DNA of 31,298 nt. Source: a virus. A model generated the notes under the pieces. It had not been told where the DNA came from and ran no database searches. It saw nothing but the letters and a program-made list of their open reading frames with translations. The translations under genes and the position numbers were made by a program. The DNA lies in IMG/VR virus record IMGVR_UViG_3300017917_002527, positions 1-31,298 of that record, one strand, 5' to 3'. This document shows, piece after piece, positions 1 through 7,770 of this stretch. The first letter of the stretch is position 1. Every line of letters starts with the position of its first letter.

Positions 1-4
1 TTAG

Positions 5-105
5 CAGCCAAGATGGGACTCGAACCCATAACGTGGTCTCGTAAAGAGAAGCTTAACCGTTTAGCCTTACCGGGCTGGGCCCGTTTACATATCCACTACC
101 TGACT
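5..105 (-). tRNA. tRNA-like gene, about 101 nt, anticodon unresolved
   Basis: On the minus strand a 7-bp acceptor can be drawn, AGTCAGG with CTTGGCT (two G-U pairs). The T arm is perfect: ATGGG, loop TTCGAGT, CCCAT. No CCA is encoded and the discriminator would be G. The middle does not fold as a normal D plus anticodon arm. It contains CGGGC/GCCCG and AGGCT/AGCTT hairpins and possible long-range GTGG/CCAC and GTAAA/TTTAC pairings. A 7-nt loop can be forced with TTT as anticodon, but then base 33 is C instead of U and the stem has a mismatch. It may be an unusual tRNA, a decayed tRNA, or a tRNA-like RNA. Confidence 0.5.
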
Positions 106-116
106 TACCTATTTTG

Positions 117-274
117 CTATCAGGGGAGGATTCGAACCATCCATGCTGGGATTCAGTAGAGGACAACATAGCCGGCTTTGTGGTCAACCCATATCCTATT
201 ACCTATTTCCTATTCAGCGCCCACGAGACGAGTGGGTGTGTCTGCCATAGCGTACGCTATTTCACCACCTGATA
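117..274 (-). tRNA. oversized tRNA-Leu-like gene, about 158 nt
   Basis: The acceptor TATCAGG/CCTGATA pairs over 7 bp and the 5' part follows the tRNA-Leu pattern (TG, GTG, AAAT, GG, AGAC, CAC). The D loop is interrupted by a perfect 14-nt palindrome, ATAGCGTACGCTAT. A 5-bp stem CCCAC/GTGGG encloses the 7-nt loop TCGTCTC, which lacks U33. Some 75-80 nt then separate this stem from the T arm, too long for a variable arm. The T loop TTCGAAT is normal but its stem pairs at only three of five positions. I read it as a tRNA-derived gene with insertions; function is unknown. Confidence 0.45.
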
Positions 275-280
275 ATTTTA

Positions 281-517
281 CTATTTAGTATCTTTTGTAA
301 TAACAGAATCTGCGCTAATCACTTCTGCAATAACTGACTCAGATGCAGATTTAACTTCAAATTCTTGCTCACCTATATCTGTTAAAAATTTAATCATTCT
401 AGCTTCAGCTTCAGTTACTGATTGAGCGTCTACTAAATAGAATATATTTTGTTTTTTTACTTTACCTTTACTGTCTTCAACAGTAAATTGTACTTTAACT
501 TGAAAATAATTTGCCAT
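281..517 (-). CDS. DUF4494-like small protein
   Basis: The protein has 78 residues. Its central segment (YLVDAQSVTEAEARMIKF, about residues 27-44) matches what I remember of DUF4494, a family of short proteins of unknown function common in Bacteroidota and their phages. An N-terminal beta-rich stretch (MANYFQVKVQFTVED) also fits. No catalytic residues are evident. It is the last protein gene before the tRNA-like pair and lies 2 nt after the 97-aa gene upstream, so it is probably the end of an operon. This protein is the best single clue to the host phylum. Confidence 0.7.
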   Translation of the reverse strand: MANYFQVKVQFTVEDSKGKVKKQNIFYLVDAQSVTEAEARMIKFLTDIGEQEFEVKSASESVIAEVISADSVITKDTK

Positions 518-519
518 AA

Positions 520-813
520 TTAATTGTTTTCGTATACTGAATAATCGTAGAAATATTTTTTATTTTTTGCTAATACTTTAGTGAATTTAGATCTGTTTTT
601 TAATTCAGCATCCGATTCACCTTCTTGGCGTTGAGGTTTGATTTGAATATAATAATCATATACCTCATTAAAATTGGTAATTTTACTTTCCTGTAAAAAT
701 AAAGCTAATTTAGCAATATTTTTAGGACCATAAGGTTGAAAACCAGCCCTATATTGCATAGCCATTTCTTCAGGTAATTCAAATCCAGCAAATTGATTGT
801 GTAATCCGTTCAT
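520..813 (-). CDS. hypothetical protein, 97 aa
   Basis: I do not recognise this protein. It is soluble and predicted mostly helical, with a lysine-rich C-terminal part and no membrane segment or metal motif. The start ATG at 813 is preceded by an A-rich leader (AATAAATAAGTTAT) without a Shine-Dalgarno sequence, as for many genes here. It is followed 2 nt later by the DUF4494-like gene, so the two are probably co-transcribed. Confidence 0.6.
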   Translation of the reverse strand: MNGLHNQFAGFELPEEMAMQYRAGFQPYGPKNIAKLALFLQESKITNFNEVYDYYIQIKPQRQEGESDAELKNRSKFTKVLAKNKKYFYDYSVYENN

Positions 814-864
814 ATAACTTATTTATTTGTTTGAATATATAACCTTATTTTGCCTAATCCAAAA

Positions 865-1485
865 TCAATCTATTAACCCTAATGCTCTCATATTTTCTAA
901 ATGAGTATCATCTATATCAACTTGCTTATCAACATCCCAATCATACGAAACCGCTTTAGTAGTTGTATTATCTTCAATGTGACGTACTTGATCTGGTGTT
1001 AGCGGATCAGCTATTAATAAGAAGTAATCATTATAACATAACAATTCTAAATTGTCTATAAGATAATTACTCTTATTGCCATCTTTAAAATTAAGTAAAA
1101 GCGGAACTTTATAGTCTGTTACTCTCCGCTCACAAAACCCACAGTGGTAACATTCGTCCTTTAAATAACCTTCAGCTATTCCCCTTTCTTTTATTTTAGT
1201 GGGGGTGAAACTTTCCCATCCTGTTCCTTCTTCAAATATACGTTTAACATTTGGTTCTTTACGTCTATTAGGAAGAAACTTAGGAACTCCTCTACCACTT
1301 TGATTTTTATGTACATCAAATAATGTTGGAGAATTAGGATCGTTTTCATCAATTCTAAACGTCTTAAAATAAGGTTTAATATGTTGATATGAACATCCTA
1401 AATATTTGGCTGCTGATCTTACTGATTTAGTATATCTCATAGCCCTCAATAAGTCAGCTCGAGTAAATATCTTAGCGGCGGGCAT
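865..1485 (-). CDS. HTH protein with degenerate HNH-like zinc motif
   Basis: The protein has 206 residues from the ATG at 1485; an in-frame ATG at 1521 would overlap the upstream gene by 50 nt, so I prefer the shorter form. Residues 10-42 look like a helix-turn-helix (SAAKYLGCSYQHIKPYF). Residues 112-152 resemble an HNH finger: CYHCGFC, then LLLNFKDGNKSN, then NLELLCYND. The usual catalytic histidine pair before the DG is replaced by LN, and the second zinc Cys after LLC is missing. It is probably a non-catalytic DNA-binding relative of phage HNH endonucleases, or a very diverged one. Confidence 0.55.
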   Translation of the reverse strand: MPAAKIFTRADLLRAMRYTKSVRSAAKYLGCSYQHIKPYFKTFRIDENDPNSPTLFDVHKNQSGRGVPKFLPNRRKEPNVKRIFEEGTGWESFTPTKIKERGIAEGYLKDECYHCGFCERRVTDYKVPLLLNFKDGNKSNYLIDNLELLCYNDYFLLIADPLTPDQVRHIEDNTTTKAVSYDWDVDKQVDIDDTHLENMRALGLID

Positions 1486-1903
1486 TTTTTGTTTTGTTTT
1501 GAGATGAAAGATGTTTAACAACTTCCCATAAGTCGTCAGGTGAAGTTAACTCAACCTGTTCATCGTTTGCATCTACTAATTTATTTATACTTCCATCTGG
1601 GTTGATACGTTCATATAAATAAAAGAATATAACTTCACTTGCTTCTTTTCCAAAGAGCATATAGATTAGGTTATCTATGGCTCTATAAAAATTTTCATTA
1701 TAGGAACTAAAATCTAGCTGTAGGTCATTTCCTAATATCATACTACGTACTTCTAGTTCTTCTAAGGATTTAATTACATCAATGAATTTTTCCTTTTGAA
1801 CATCATTTTCTGATTTACGTTTAATTTTTAATGATGTTCCTGCTCCTATAATATCTTCAATAGATCTTTTAACCCCTTCTGCGTGTTTATCTCCTTCTGT
1901 CAT
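1472..1903 (-). CDS. hypothetical protein, 143 aa
   Basis: I do not recognise the family. The N-terminal 40 residues are charged and probably flexible (KIKRKSENDVQKEKF). The middle is predicted helical with a hydrophobic stretch (YRAIDNLIYMLFGKEASEV), and the C terminus is acidic then basic. There is no signal peptide or obvious catalytic motif. The gene overlaps the downstream HTH/HNH-like gene by about 14 nt and follows the UVR-like gene by 1 nt, so translation is probably coupled. Confidence 0.6.
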   Translation of the reverse strand: MTEGDKHAEGVKRSIEDIIGAGTSLKIKRKSENDVQKEKFIDVIKSLEELEVRSMILGNDLQLDFSSYNENFYRAIDNLIYMLFGKEASEVIFFYLYERINPDGSINKLVDANDEQVELTSPDDLWEVVKHLSSQNKTKNARR

Positions 1904-1904
1904 A

Positions 1905-2225
1905 TTATAACTTGTTTAATAAATCTCTAGCTTCAGCACATCTATCATATTCTTCATTTTCAAGAAAATATTCAAGAGCCGTTTCAAGAGAAGATTTCCA
2001 TTCTTTTTTTGATAATTCTATTAAATAGTTGGTATTGTATATTTCAAATAATGAAATTGAATCTTTCTTTTTTTCAATTCCTTCTTTTATAGCATAAACT
2101 GTTTCCTCCATAACAATCTTTCTTATTTCAGGAACTTCAGTTATTTGAGAATAATCTGCCCCTATATCCATTTTTATTCTTAGAATAGGTATTTTTCTTC
2201 TCATTTCGTTTTTTGTTTTTAACAT
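1905..2225 (-). CDS. small protein with UVR-like C terminus
   Basis: Starting at the ATG at 2225 gives 106 residues; the longer reading frame overlaps the preceding gene and begins with unlikely sequence. The C-terminal segment LETALEYFLENEEYDRCAE, followed by ARDLLNKL, resembles the UVR motif, a short helical hairpin found in UvrB, UvrC and McsA. The rest is charged and unassigned. It belongs to the small-gene run downstream of clpP. UvrB/C function is not implied; the motif alone suggests protein-protein contact. Confidence 0.6.
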   Translation of the reverse strand: MLKTKNEMRRKIPILRIKMDIGADYSQITEVPEIRKIVMEETVYAIKEGIEKKKDSISLFEIYNTNYLIELSKKEWKSSLETALEYFLENEEYDRCAEARDLLNKL

Positions 2226-2241
2226 AACTGTTTTTTTATTA

Positions 2242-2535
2242 TTACATTTGAGGGGCTTCACCTCCACCACCAGTAATAGCATTTTTAATCAATAATTTAA
2301 CATCAGCTATTGGAATTAAAAATCCAATTACATTCGAATAAGGAACGTCTGTATCCTGAGATACAGTTAAATTATATTGAGATAAACCCTGATTTAATTT
2401 TGCTTGTAATTTCTGAGTCATTTGCGCTTTTGCATCTCCTTCTATTGACTCAGGAACTACAAATTGAACTTTAATACCTTTTTTAGTAGGATTATGATTT
2501 ACGTCTACACGTAATTTAGGTTTTGTTTCTGCCAT
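2242..2535 (-). CDS. hypothetical protein, 97 aa, Gly-rich tail
   Basis: I do not recognise this protein. The N-terminal half alternates charged and hydrophobic residues (KLRVDVNHNPTKKGIKVQFV), suggesting beta strands. The tail is flexible (AITGGGGEAPQM). The start at 2535 is preceded at 16 nt by ATATTTAT, a motif seen before many genes in this window. It lies 29 nt after clpP. Confidence 0.6.
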   Translation of the reverse strand: MAETKPKLRVDVNHNPTKKGIKVQFVVPESIEGDAKAQMTQKLQAKLNQGLSQYNLTVSQDTDVPYSNVIGFLIPIADVKLLIKNAITGGGGEAPQM

Positions 2536-2564
2536 TATTGTTGTTTATATATAAATATGTGAAA

Positions 2565-3119
2565 TTATTCGAGGATTTCATCAATTACTCCCAATTTTAA
2601 TGCTTCTTGGGCTGTCATGTACCAATCTTCTTGTCTTTCACATACTTTCTTTAATGTTGTAGGAGAGATATTTGTTTTGTTAAGTATAATATCATCATAC
2701 ACTTTCCATAATCTTTTATTTTCTTTCATTTCCTGCTCATGATACTTCATTTTTTCATACGAAGTATCCCATAATAATTCATGGTACATAAATGTTGAAC
2801 GGGGTGAAGCATAACGATAATGTCCACTAGTAGCAATAGCAAACGCCATAGACATAGCCATTCCATAAACATAGACATGTACTGGTGTAGTTGACATTTC
2901 AATGGCGTCTACTATAGCCATTCCTTCGTAAACTCCACCACCCATTGAATTAATGTATAATTTAATAGGTTCACGTTTATCTGTCTCTTTATTTTGGTCT
3001 TCTCGTTGAATCTCGCTAAATATTTTAAGAATATCACATGCTGATTCATTGTCAACTTCACCAAGAGTAACAATTCTACTTAATGGATCATGTTTACGAG
3101 GACGAGGCATAGAATTCAT
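2565..3119 (-). CDS. clpP: ClpP-like serine protease
   Basis: The protein has 184 residues, close to normal ClpP length, and would form the proteolytic barrel that degrades unfolded or tagged proteins with a Clp ATPase. The family signatures are present: SMGGGVYEGMAIVDAI (58-73), the nucleophile Ser90 in GMAMSMAF, His113 in FMYHELLWD and Asp165 in ERQEDWYMTAQEALKLG. The triad therefore looks intact. There is no prohead-protease architecture and no ATPase gene here, so it may use the host ClpX/ClpA or act alone. The start is preceded by ATATTTAT 6 nt upstream. Together with GroEL/ES and Hsp20 it makes four proteostasis genes in the window. Confidence 0.88.
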   Translation of the reverse strand: MNSMPRPRKHDPLSRIVTLGEVDNESACDILKIFSEIQREDQNKETDKREPIKLYINSMGGGVYEGMAIVDAIEMSTTPVHVYVYGMAMSMAFAIATSGHYRYASPRSTFMYHELLWDTSYEKMKYHEQEMKENKRLWKVYDDIILNKTNISPTTLKKVCERQEDWYMTAQEALKLGVIDEILE

Positions 3120-3155
3120 TTATTATAAATATACTAAAAATCTTTGACAATACAA

Positions 3156-3848
3156 CTAAATATATATATTTTTTTGCCAGGAAATTAAGTATCTTTCTTT
3201 ATGAGATATGTTTTCTAAAGAATCTGTAGGCCATACATATTCTCCATACCCATATATTCCTTCATTTCTAACATATGTTCTTATATTAGAGTTATGTAAG
3301 TGAATAGTTTCAATTAATAAAGAAGGATTAGTAGTTATCAATCCACTATCTGACGCTACTCGTGATATATTGTTATCACAGGCATTAATTCCTAAATAGA
3401 ATTTAGAAGTTTCTATTAATTTATTGGGGACTGGGGATTTAAAGATCCATGTATCTTGGGAACGCATCACATAGTCAGGATGCATAAATTTTAAATCTCC
3501 GTTTGGATTCAAATCATATCTAGTTAAACATAAAAATAAATTTTTTAAATCATAACCAACCAGATGATTTAATGTCTCATTGAAATATATGTCAGAGTTT
3601 GCTATTATACATGTTTGACCTTGATAATTTTTATTAGCATATTCAAACATATCTGAATATGTAGGGCGACTATATAATTCCCAAAATTTTAGTTTTGATG
3701 ATGAAAAATAAAAATTATTAGTTGGTTTTTCTAAAACAACTACTATTTCTTTTATATATTCATTATTGATATTTTCCTGAAGGCATATTAATATCTCTTC
3801 ATGTCTGTCGGGATTTTGTGATTCAAAATAGGGAAAAAATAATACCAT
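3156..3848 (-). CDS. probable GT-A-fold glycosyltransferase-like protein
   Basis: The protein has 230 residues. A hydrophobic strand (EIVVVLEKP) is followed by ANSDIYFNETL near residue 85, which looks like the metal- and nucleotide-sugar-binding acidic motif of GT-A enzymes. Later LASD/ASDSGLITTNP and HLHNSNIR fit an acceptor site. I cannot assign a family by eye. It is the last gene of a five-gene run of glycosyltransferases and methyltransferases (6259-3156), which supports a role in glycan assembly. Codon use is very AT-rich, more so than in the replication genes. Confidence 0.6.
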   Translation of the reverse strand: MVLFFPYFESQNPDRHEEILICLQENINNEYIKEIVVVLEKPTNNFYFSSSKLKFWELYSRPTYSDMFEYANKNYQGQTCIIANSDIYFNETLNHLVGYDLKNLFLCLTRYDLNPNGDLKFMHPDYVMRSQDTWIFKSPVPNKLIETSKFYLGINACDNNISRVASDSGLITTNPSLLIETIHLHNSNIRTYVRNEGIYGYGEYVWPTDSLENISHKERYLISWQKNIYI

Positions 3849-3854
3849 TTTATT

Positions 3855-4391
3855 TTATTTAATAATATAAAATGAGGGACATCCATCTTCTGTTAAATAG
3901 GATATATTTAACCGTTTATCACTACATAGTTCTGTTACTGCTTTAACAACACCAGGAAACATATCATTATTATAGTCATGACCTGATATTATTCCTCCTT
4001 TTTTAATTTTACTAAAAGAATTATATAGATCGTTTTTTACATTAAAATAAGAATGTTCTGCGTCTATGTAAATCCAATCTAGATATTCATCCGGGAATAT
4101 ATTAATAATATCTGAGTAATGTCTTAATATTTTGGTATTTGGTAGAAATCCAAATTCTGGGAGGATATGAGATATATAGTGTGATTCACCTTGAATAGAG
4201 ATAATATTATTTCCATTTTTATCACCTGATATTATATTCCCCTCCCATGGGTCTATCATATAAAATAAAGTAGGATGGATTTTTTCTAATATTAGTCTAG
4301 AAAATTCTCCTTTAAAAATACCTATTTCTGCTCCTATAGAATTTTTAGGAAAAAAATCTAATAATTCTTCTCGAGTTTTAATTGTTGTCAT
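3855..4391 (-). CDS. class I SAM-dependent methyltransferase (Methyltransf_24-like)
   Basis: The protein has 178 residues with a Rossmann methyltransferase layout. SIGAEIGIFKGEFS (about 17-30) is the SAM-binding glycine motif, FYMIDPWEG (43-51) the acidic end of strand 2, LDWIYIDAEHSY (about 104-115) motif IV, and KKGGIISGHDYN the following strand. This resembles methyltransferases found in phage and cell-surface glycan clusters. It sits between two sugar-related genes with 6-11 nt spacing. The substrate is not predictable from the sequence; O-methylation of a sugar is my inference from context. Confidence 0.75.
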   Translation of the reverse strand: MTTIKTREELLDFFPKNSIGAEIGIFKGEFSRLILEKIHPTLFYMIDPWEGNIISGDKNGNNIISIQGESHYISHILPEFGFLPNTKILRHYSDIINIFPDEYLDWIYIDAEHSYFNVKNDLYNSFSKIKKGGIISGHDYNNDMFPGVVKAVTELCSDKRLNISYLTEDGCPSFYIIK

Positions 4392-4402
4392 ATTTTAACT
4401 TA

Positions 4403-5008
4403 TTATTTTTCTACGAATAAACTGTCCCAATAGTTTAAACCCATTCCATGATCATCTGTTTTATTATGTTTAACTATATTAAATCTATCTTTTATTTTTT
4501 TAAATAGATTTGAGTAATATTGCTCATTATCGGGATAATACGGGTTCATGTTTCTAAAATCATGAAATTCAACTGAGAATTGTTTAGATATATTCCAATT
4601 AATATTATTTAATATATCGTATTCACTACCTTCAATGTCAAATTTGATAAGTTCAAATTTACGTATATTATATTTTTTCATAATATAGTCAATATTGATT
4701 GATTTTATTTTGTGTATTTCTTTTAAAGAACAATAATCCTTGTCAGGGTTTAATAATGAATACCCTTGAATATCATTATATATAAAATAATCTACTTCAC
4801 TTCTATCGTCATAAACTAACGCTGCTCTTTCAAATATAACTTCACTTGGAATATTAATTATGGTGGGGTTAGGATCAACACATATTACATTATTGCAATA
4901 TTTTTTTAATTCTAATGAAAATTGAAAATTTACACATCCTAAGTCTAATATCCATCCGTTTTTATCTATTATAGATTCTTCAATAGTATGTTCTTTTAAT
5001 GTTATCAT
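4403..5008 (-). CDS. FkbM-family methyltransferase
   Basis: The protein has 201 residues. WILDLGCVNFQFSLEL is SAM motif I, NVICVDPNPTII motif II, and KFELIKFDIEGSEYDIL (about 118-134) is the FkbM hallmark, in which the Asp-x-Glu-Gly segment sits at the active site. The C-terminal SVEFHDFRN also fits. FkbM enzymes O-methylate sugars or polyketides. The gene starts 29 nt inside the end of the upstream transferase gene, so the two are translationally coupled. With the neighbouring methyltransferase it suggests a methylated glycan. Confidence 0.8.
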   Translation of the reverse strand: MITLKEHTIEESIIDKNGWILDLGCVNFQFSLELKKYCNNVICVDPNPTIINIPSEVIFERAALVYDDRSEVDYFIYNDIQGYSLLNPDKDYCSLKEIHKIKSINIDYIMKKYNIRKFELIKFDIEGSEYDILNNINWNISKQFSVEFHDFRNMNPYYPDNEQYYSNLFKKIKDRFNIVKHNKTDDHGMGLNYWDSLFVEK

Positions 5009-5651
5009 ATTGGTATTTTACTTGTTTTAATAAAGATATTTTATTTTTAATGCCAACGGTAAAATTAGCATGATGCATTGTTATTTCTTTAGGCACATTA
5101 TTTATAAAATCTCCATCTCTCCATACTCTTCCTCCATTAACATTTGCTATTGTCCAGTATTTATTTCTATCTAAAAATCCTACTTTAATATTAGGAAAAG
5201 CATTATTATGTAGTATATGATTAATTACTGTTTGATCATGAATAATTCCATTCATGTTTAACTCTAAAGCTTCACGAACATATTCAAAAAAATCCAAAAC
5301 TATTTGGTTTTGTTTACATATAAAAAACCCAGCACAATAACTTCCTAAATCTTCTTGAAATAATATATCGTATAAACTTAAATTTTCATTTATGTCTTGA
5401 AAAAACTGAACATCACAGTCTGAGAATATTAGATATCTGTTGTCACTGATATCTATATTTTCTATTATCCATTTTATTTTTTCTAACATAGCTAAATCAA
5501 ATCCTAAAGATTCATATTCACCTGTAGGTGATACTTGGTCTATAACTTTACATTTTAGATCAAAATTTTTTAAATATTTATTACATGAATCATAAAAAAT
5601 ATCATATATATCTTTATGAGATTCAGAATAAAAAGTTATTACTTTTTTCAT
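4980..5651 (-). CDS. nucleotide-diphospho-sugar transferase-like (GT-A)
   Basis: The protein has 223 residues. RYLIFSDCDVQFFQDI contains a DxD motif typical of GT-A enzymes that bind nucleotide sugar through a divalent metal. SYCAGFFICKQNQIVLDFF and the late MHHANFTVG resemble the Nucleotid_trans (Pfam 03407-like) family. It overlaps both neighbours (4 nt and 29 nt), indicating an operon. Probable role: sugar transfer in the phage glycan cluster; donor and acceptor are unknown. Confidence 0.7.
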   Translation of the reverse strand: MKKVITFYSESHKDIYDIFYDSCNKYLKNFDLKCKVIDQVSPTGEYESLGFDLAMLEKIKWIIENIDISDNRYLIFSDCDVQFFQDINENLSLYDILFQEDLGSYCAGFFICKQNQIVLDFFEYVREALELNMNGIIHDQTVINHILHNNAFPNIKVGFLDRNKYWTIANVNGGRVWRDGDFINNVPKEITMHHANFTVGIKNKISLLKQVKYQYDNIKRTYY

Positions 5652-6259
5652 AGTGTTTCATATAATTTATTTTGTTTTTCTTGCCTAGCAATTGTTTTAG
5701 GATGAATTAAATCATATCCTTCTGGGAGTCCTTGTATTCCTGTTTTTGTAGGTACTAACCTTTCATGCACCTTATTTATCCAATATATCTCAGGTATATT
5801 TTTAAATATACGAGTTTGATAATCGGGGTAATTTATCCATCCATTTTCATTAACATACCATTTCCATTTATTAATATGTTCCTGAGTTAAACCTTCTACT
5901 GTATTAATACGTGGAACAGCATATGCTTCAATTTCAGGATTCATTTCTAATATCTCAGGAAGAGATAACATTAATTCTTCTGAGAGATATTCATCTGCAT
6001 CTATTTGAAATATATAATCCTTAGTACAATGCGATTTTAGATTATTTTTAAATGAAGCAAAATCACCATTCAAATCAAAATCGACTCGTTTCATAGTAGG
6101 CCAACTATCAACAATATACTTTACTTCGCGAGTAGCAGTTGTATCTAATTGTATTACTATTTCGTCTATAGGACGAATGTTGCGAGCTAACTGATTTAAT
6201 AAACGTTCTAATTCAAGATGTTCATTGTGAGCGCACACAGCATATGAAATTGAAGGCAT
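5648..6259 (-). CDS. GT2-like glycosyltransferase
   Basis: Starting at the ATG at 6259 gives 203 residues; the longer frame adds a hydrophobic stretch that overlaps the preceding gene and is probably not translated. PSISYAVCAHNEHLELERLL is the GT2 N-terminal strand and nucleotide-binding region. FASFKNN and YIFQIDADEYLSEEL include the DxD (IDADE). It lacks the long C-terminal extensions of processive GT2 enzymes. It begins a compact run with three further transferases, so it probably adds one sugar in a short glycan. Confidence 0.78.
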   Translation of the reverse strand: MPSISYAVCAHNEHLELERLLNQLARNIRPIDEIVIQLDTTATREVKYIVDSWPTMKRVDFDLNGDFASFKNNLKSHCTKDYIFQIDADEYLSEELMLSLPEILEMNPEIEAYAVPRINTVEGLTQEHINKWKWYVNENGWINYPDYQTRIFKNIPEIYWINKVHERLVPTKTGIQGLPEGYDLIHPKTIARQEKQNKLYETL

Positions 6260-6263
6260 AATT

Positions 6264-6656
6264 TCATTTTTGATTGAAATAACCAATATAATCAAGAGCT
6301 TCCATAAAATCACGCTCTTCAAATTCTCTTTTAGTAGTCATATCAGCTTTACCTTCCTTGGATTGAACAGCTGACCATTTCCAATCTTCTGCTGTTGTAC
6401 CCTCAGCAAACACCATTGATTTATCATCTAACATTACACTATTAGGGTACCAATATTTTCCATCTGTGTCTTTATATCTAAGAGCTTTGTATAGTTCTGG
6501 TAAGGTTTCTTCCATTTGTTCTACATTTTCATCATTGATGGTAGTGTTAGAAGTAAATCCGCATCCCATGCATATCCATATTGTTACTTTACCATCAGTC
6601 ATTTCACTGCAGGCATTACTTCCGCAACGAGGACACACTATAAGTGATTCTTTCAT
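6264..6656 (-). CDS. zinc-ribbon protein, 130 aa
   Basis: The N terminus carries a zinc ribbon, CPRCG (8-12) and CMGCG (29-33), followed by a charged linker and an aromatic-rich domain (YWYPNSVML, EDWKWSAVQ). I know similar zinc-ribbon proteins of unknown function from tailed phages but cannot name the family. The C terminus ends 4 nt before the GT2-like start. It might contact DNA, RNA or a host protein; nothing in the sequence decides this. Confidence 0.65.
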   Translation of the reverse strand: MKESLIVCPRCGSNACSEMTDGKVTIWICMGCGFTSNTTINDENVEQMEETLPELYKALRYKDTDGKYWYPNSVMLDDKSMVFAEGTTAEDWKWSAVQSKEGKADMTTKREFEERDFMEALDYIGYFNQK

Positions 6657-6700
6657 AATTCCATGAATTTGTTTGAGTTAAAAATATTACTGCTCCTGTA

Positions 6701-7021
6701 TTATTCTGAGTAGGTTGGATGTGCGACACTGCTTCTATATTTTTTATAATCTTCTTTAATTATTTCTTCAATTTGTTTTTTAGCATCTTCTGATAGTCTT
6801 GACCAATTATGTACTGTTAAATCTAGACTATTATTAAAATCTAATGTTTTAGCAAATTCTGAAAGATCTGCAGGGGCTAATACTCTAGATTTGATATAAT
6901 CGTCATATGGTTTGTCTTTAGGTCTTTCCACTACTGCTTTAGCTAATTTTTTAAAATCCTCAGAAAATAGTTCTTGTTCTTTTGGTTTCTTTTTAAAGAA
7001 TTTTGTAATAAATTTAAACAT
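6701..7021 (-). CDS. hypothetical protein, 106 aa
   Basis: I do not recognise this protein. The first 15 residues (MFKFITKFFKKKPKE) form a short amphipathic, basic helix that could touch membrane or nucleic acid. The remainder is soluble and predicted helical (DDYIKSRVLAPADLSEF; KKQIEEIIKEDYKKY). It follows a GIY-YIG gene after 31 nt. Confidence 0.55.
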   Translation of the reverse strand: MFKFITKFFKKKPKEQELFSEDFKKLAKAVVERPKDKPYDDYIKSRVLAPADLSEFAKTLDFNNSLDLTVHNWSRLSEDAKKQIEEIIKEDYKKYRSSVAHPTYSE

Positions 7022-7052
7022 TGTTTTATTTTTAGATTTACATTAATAATAA

Positions 7053-7724
7053 TTAGTTCTTTTTATACTTCCAAATATACCCAAAAGCAGTTTTTTGTTT
7101 GTTCTGGCATGCCATTGTGATATCAGATTGTCTATTTGGTTTTCCTATTGAATTGCAGGCTTCTGTTATATTTGTATATTCTTTTACATAATTCATCTGT
7201 TTATCAAATTGAATAACAGGCCGAGAACGTTTTCCTTTATTAGCTAATGATTTTTTTAATTTAGCTTCTTCATTATCTTGTTTTCTATTGTTATTAGGAA
7301 TATATAATTTTTTATTTTCTAAATAATTTCTAATAGTATTGTATGTTAAATTTAGTTCTTTACAAATCTCGTATATTCCTTTAACTTTATATAATTCTTC
7401 AATGGTTCCTTTAGGAATATTTTTTAATTTATAATTATTTCCTAATTTACTGTTAATTATTTTTTGTTTAGAGATATTATTTAATTTAGTAGGACCCCCT
7501 CCTCCTTTATTTTTATTTTCTAATTTAAATCCTTTAGATTCATATAATGAAATATAATATTTTTCTTTGTTTTTCCAATCTTTACTTTCTACTAATTCTA
7601 ATATTTTAATAATAATATCATTCCCATATGTTTTTTTATGTTGAGAATATCTAACATTTATGTTATTACATTTTCCTATATAAAAAGGAATATTATCTTT
7701 TTCTAAAACATATATTATAATCAT
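7053..7724 (-). CDS. GIY-YIG homing endonuclease (free-standing)
   Basis: The protein has 223 residues. The N-terminal catalytic GIY-YIG module shows IIYVLEKDNIPFYIGKCN, with VRYSQH following and YISLYESKG containing the probable catalytic Glu. GGGGPTKLN and the next helical region correspond to the NUMOD-type linker, with a helix-turn-helix (YEICKELNLTYNTIRNYL). The C-terminal block VIQFDKQMNYVKEYTN to FGYIWKYKKN is a NUMOD1/IENR1-like DNA-recognition repeat shared with the other four GIY-YIG genes here. ATATTTAT lies about 16 nt before the start. It stands between a 436-aa glycosyltransferase gene and a small ORF without interrupting either. Confidence 0.88.
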   Translation of the reverse strand: MIIIYVLEKDNIPFYIGKCNNINVRYSQHKKTYGNDIIIKILELVESKDWKNKEKYYISLYESKGFKLENKNKGGGGPTKLNNISKQKIINSKLGNNYKLKNIPKGTIEELYKVKGIYEICKELNLTYNTIRNYLENKKLYIPNNNRKQDNEEAKLKKSLANKGKRSRPVIQFDKQMNYVKEYTNITEACNSIGKPNRQSDITMACQNKQKTAFGYIWKYKKN

Positions 7725-7770
7725 AATTTATTGTTTCCAATAAATATATTAAAATTCAATTTTCTTTAAT

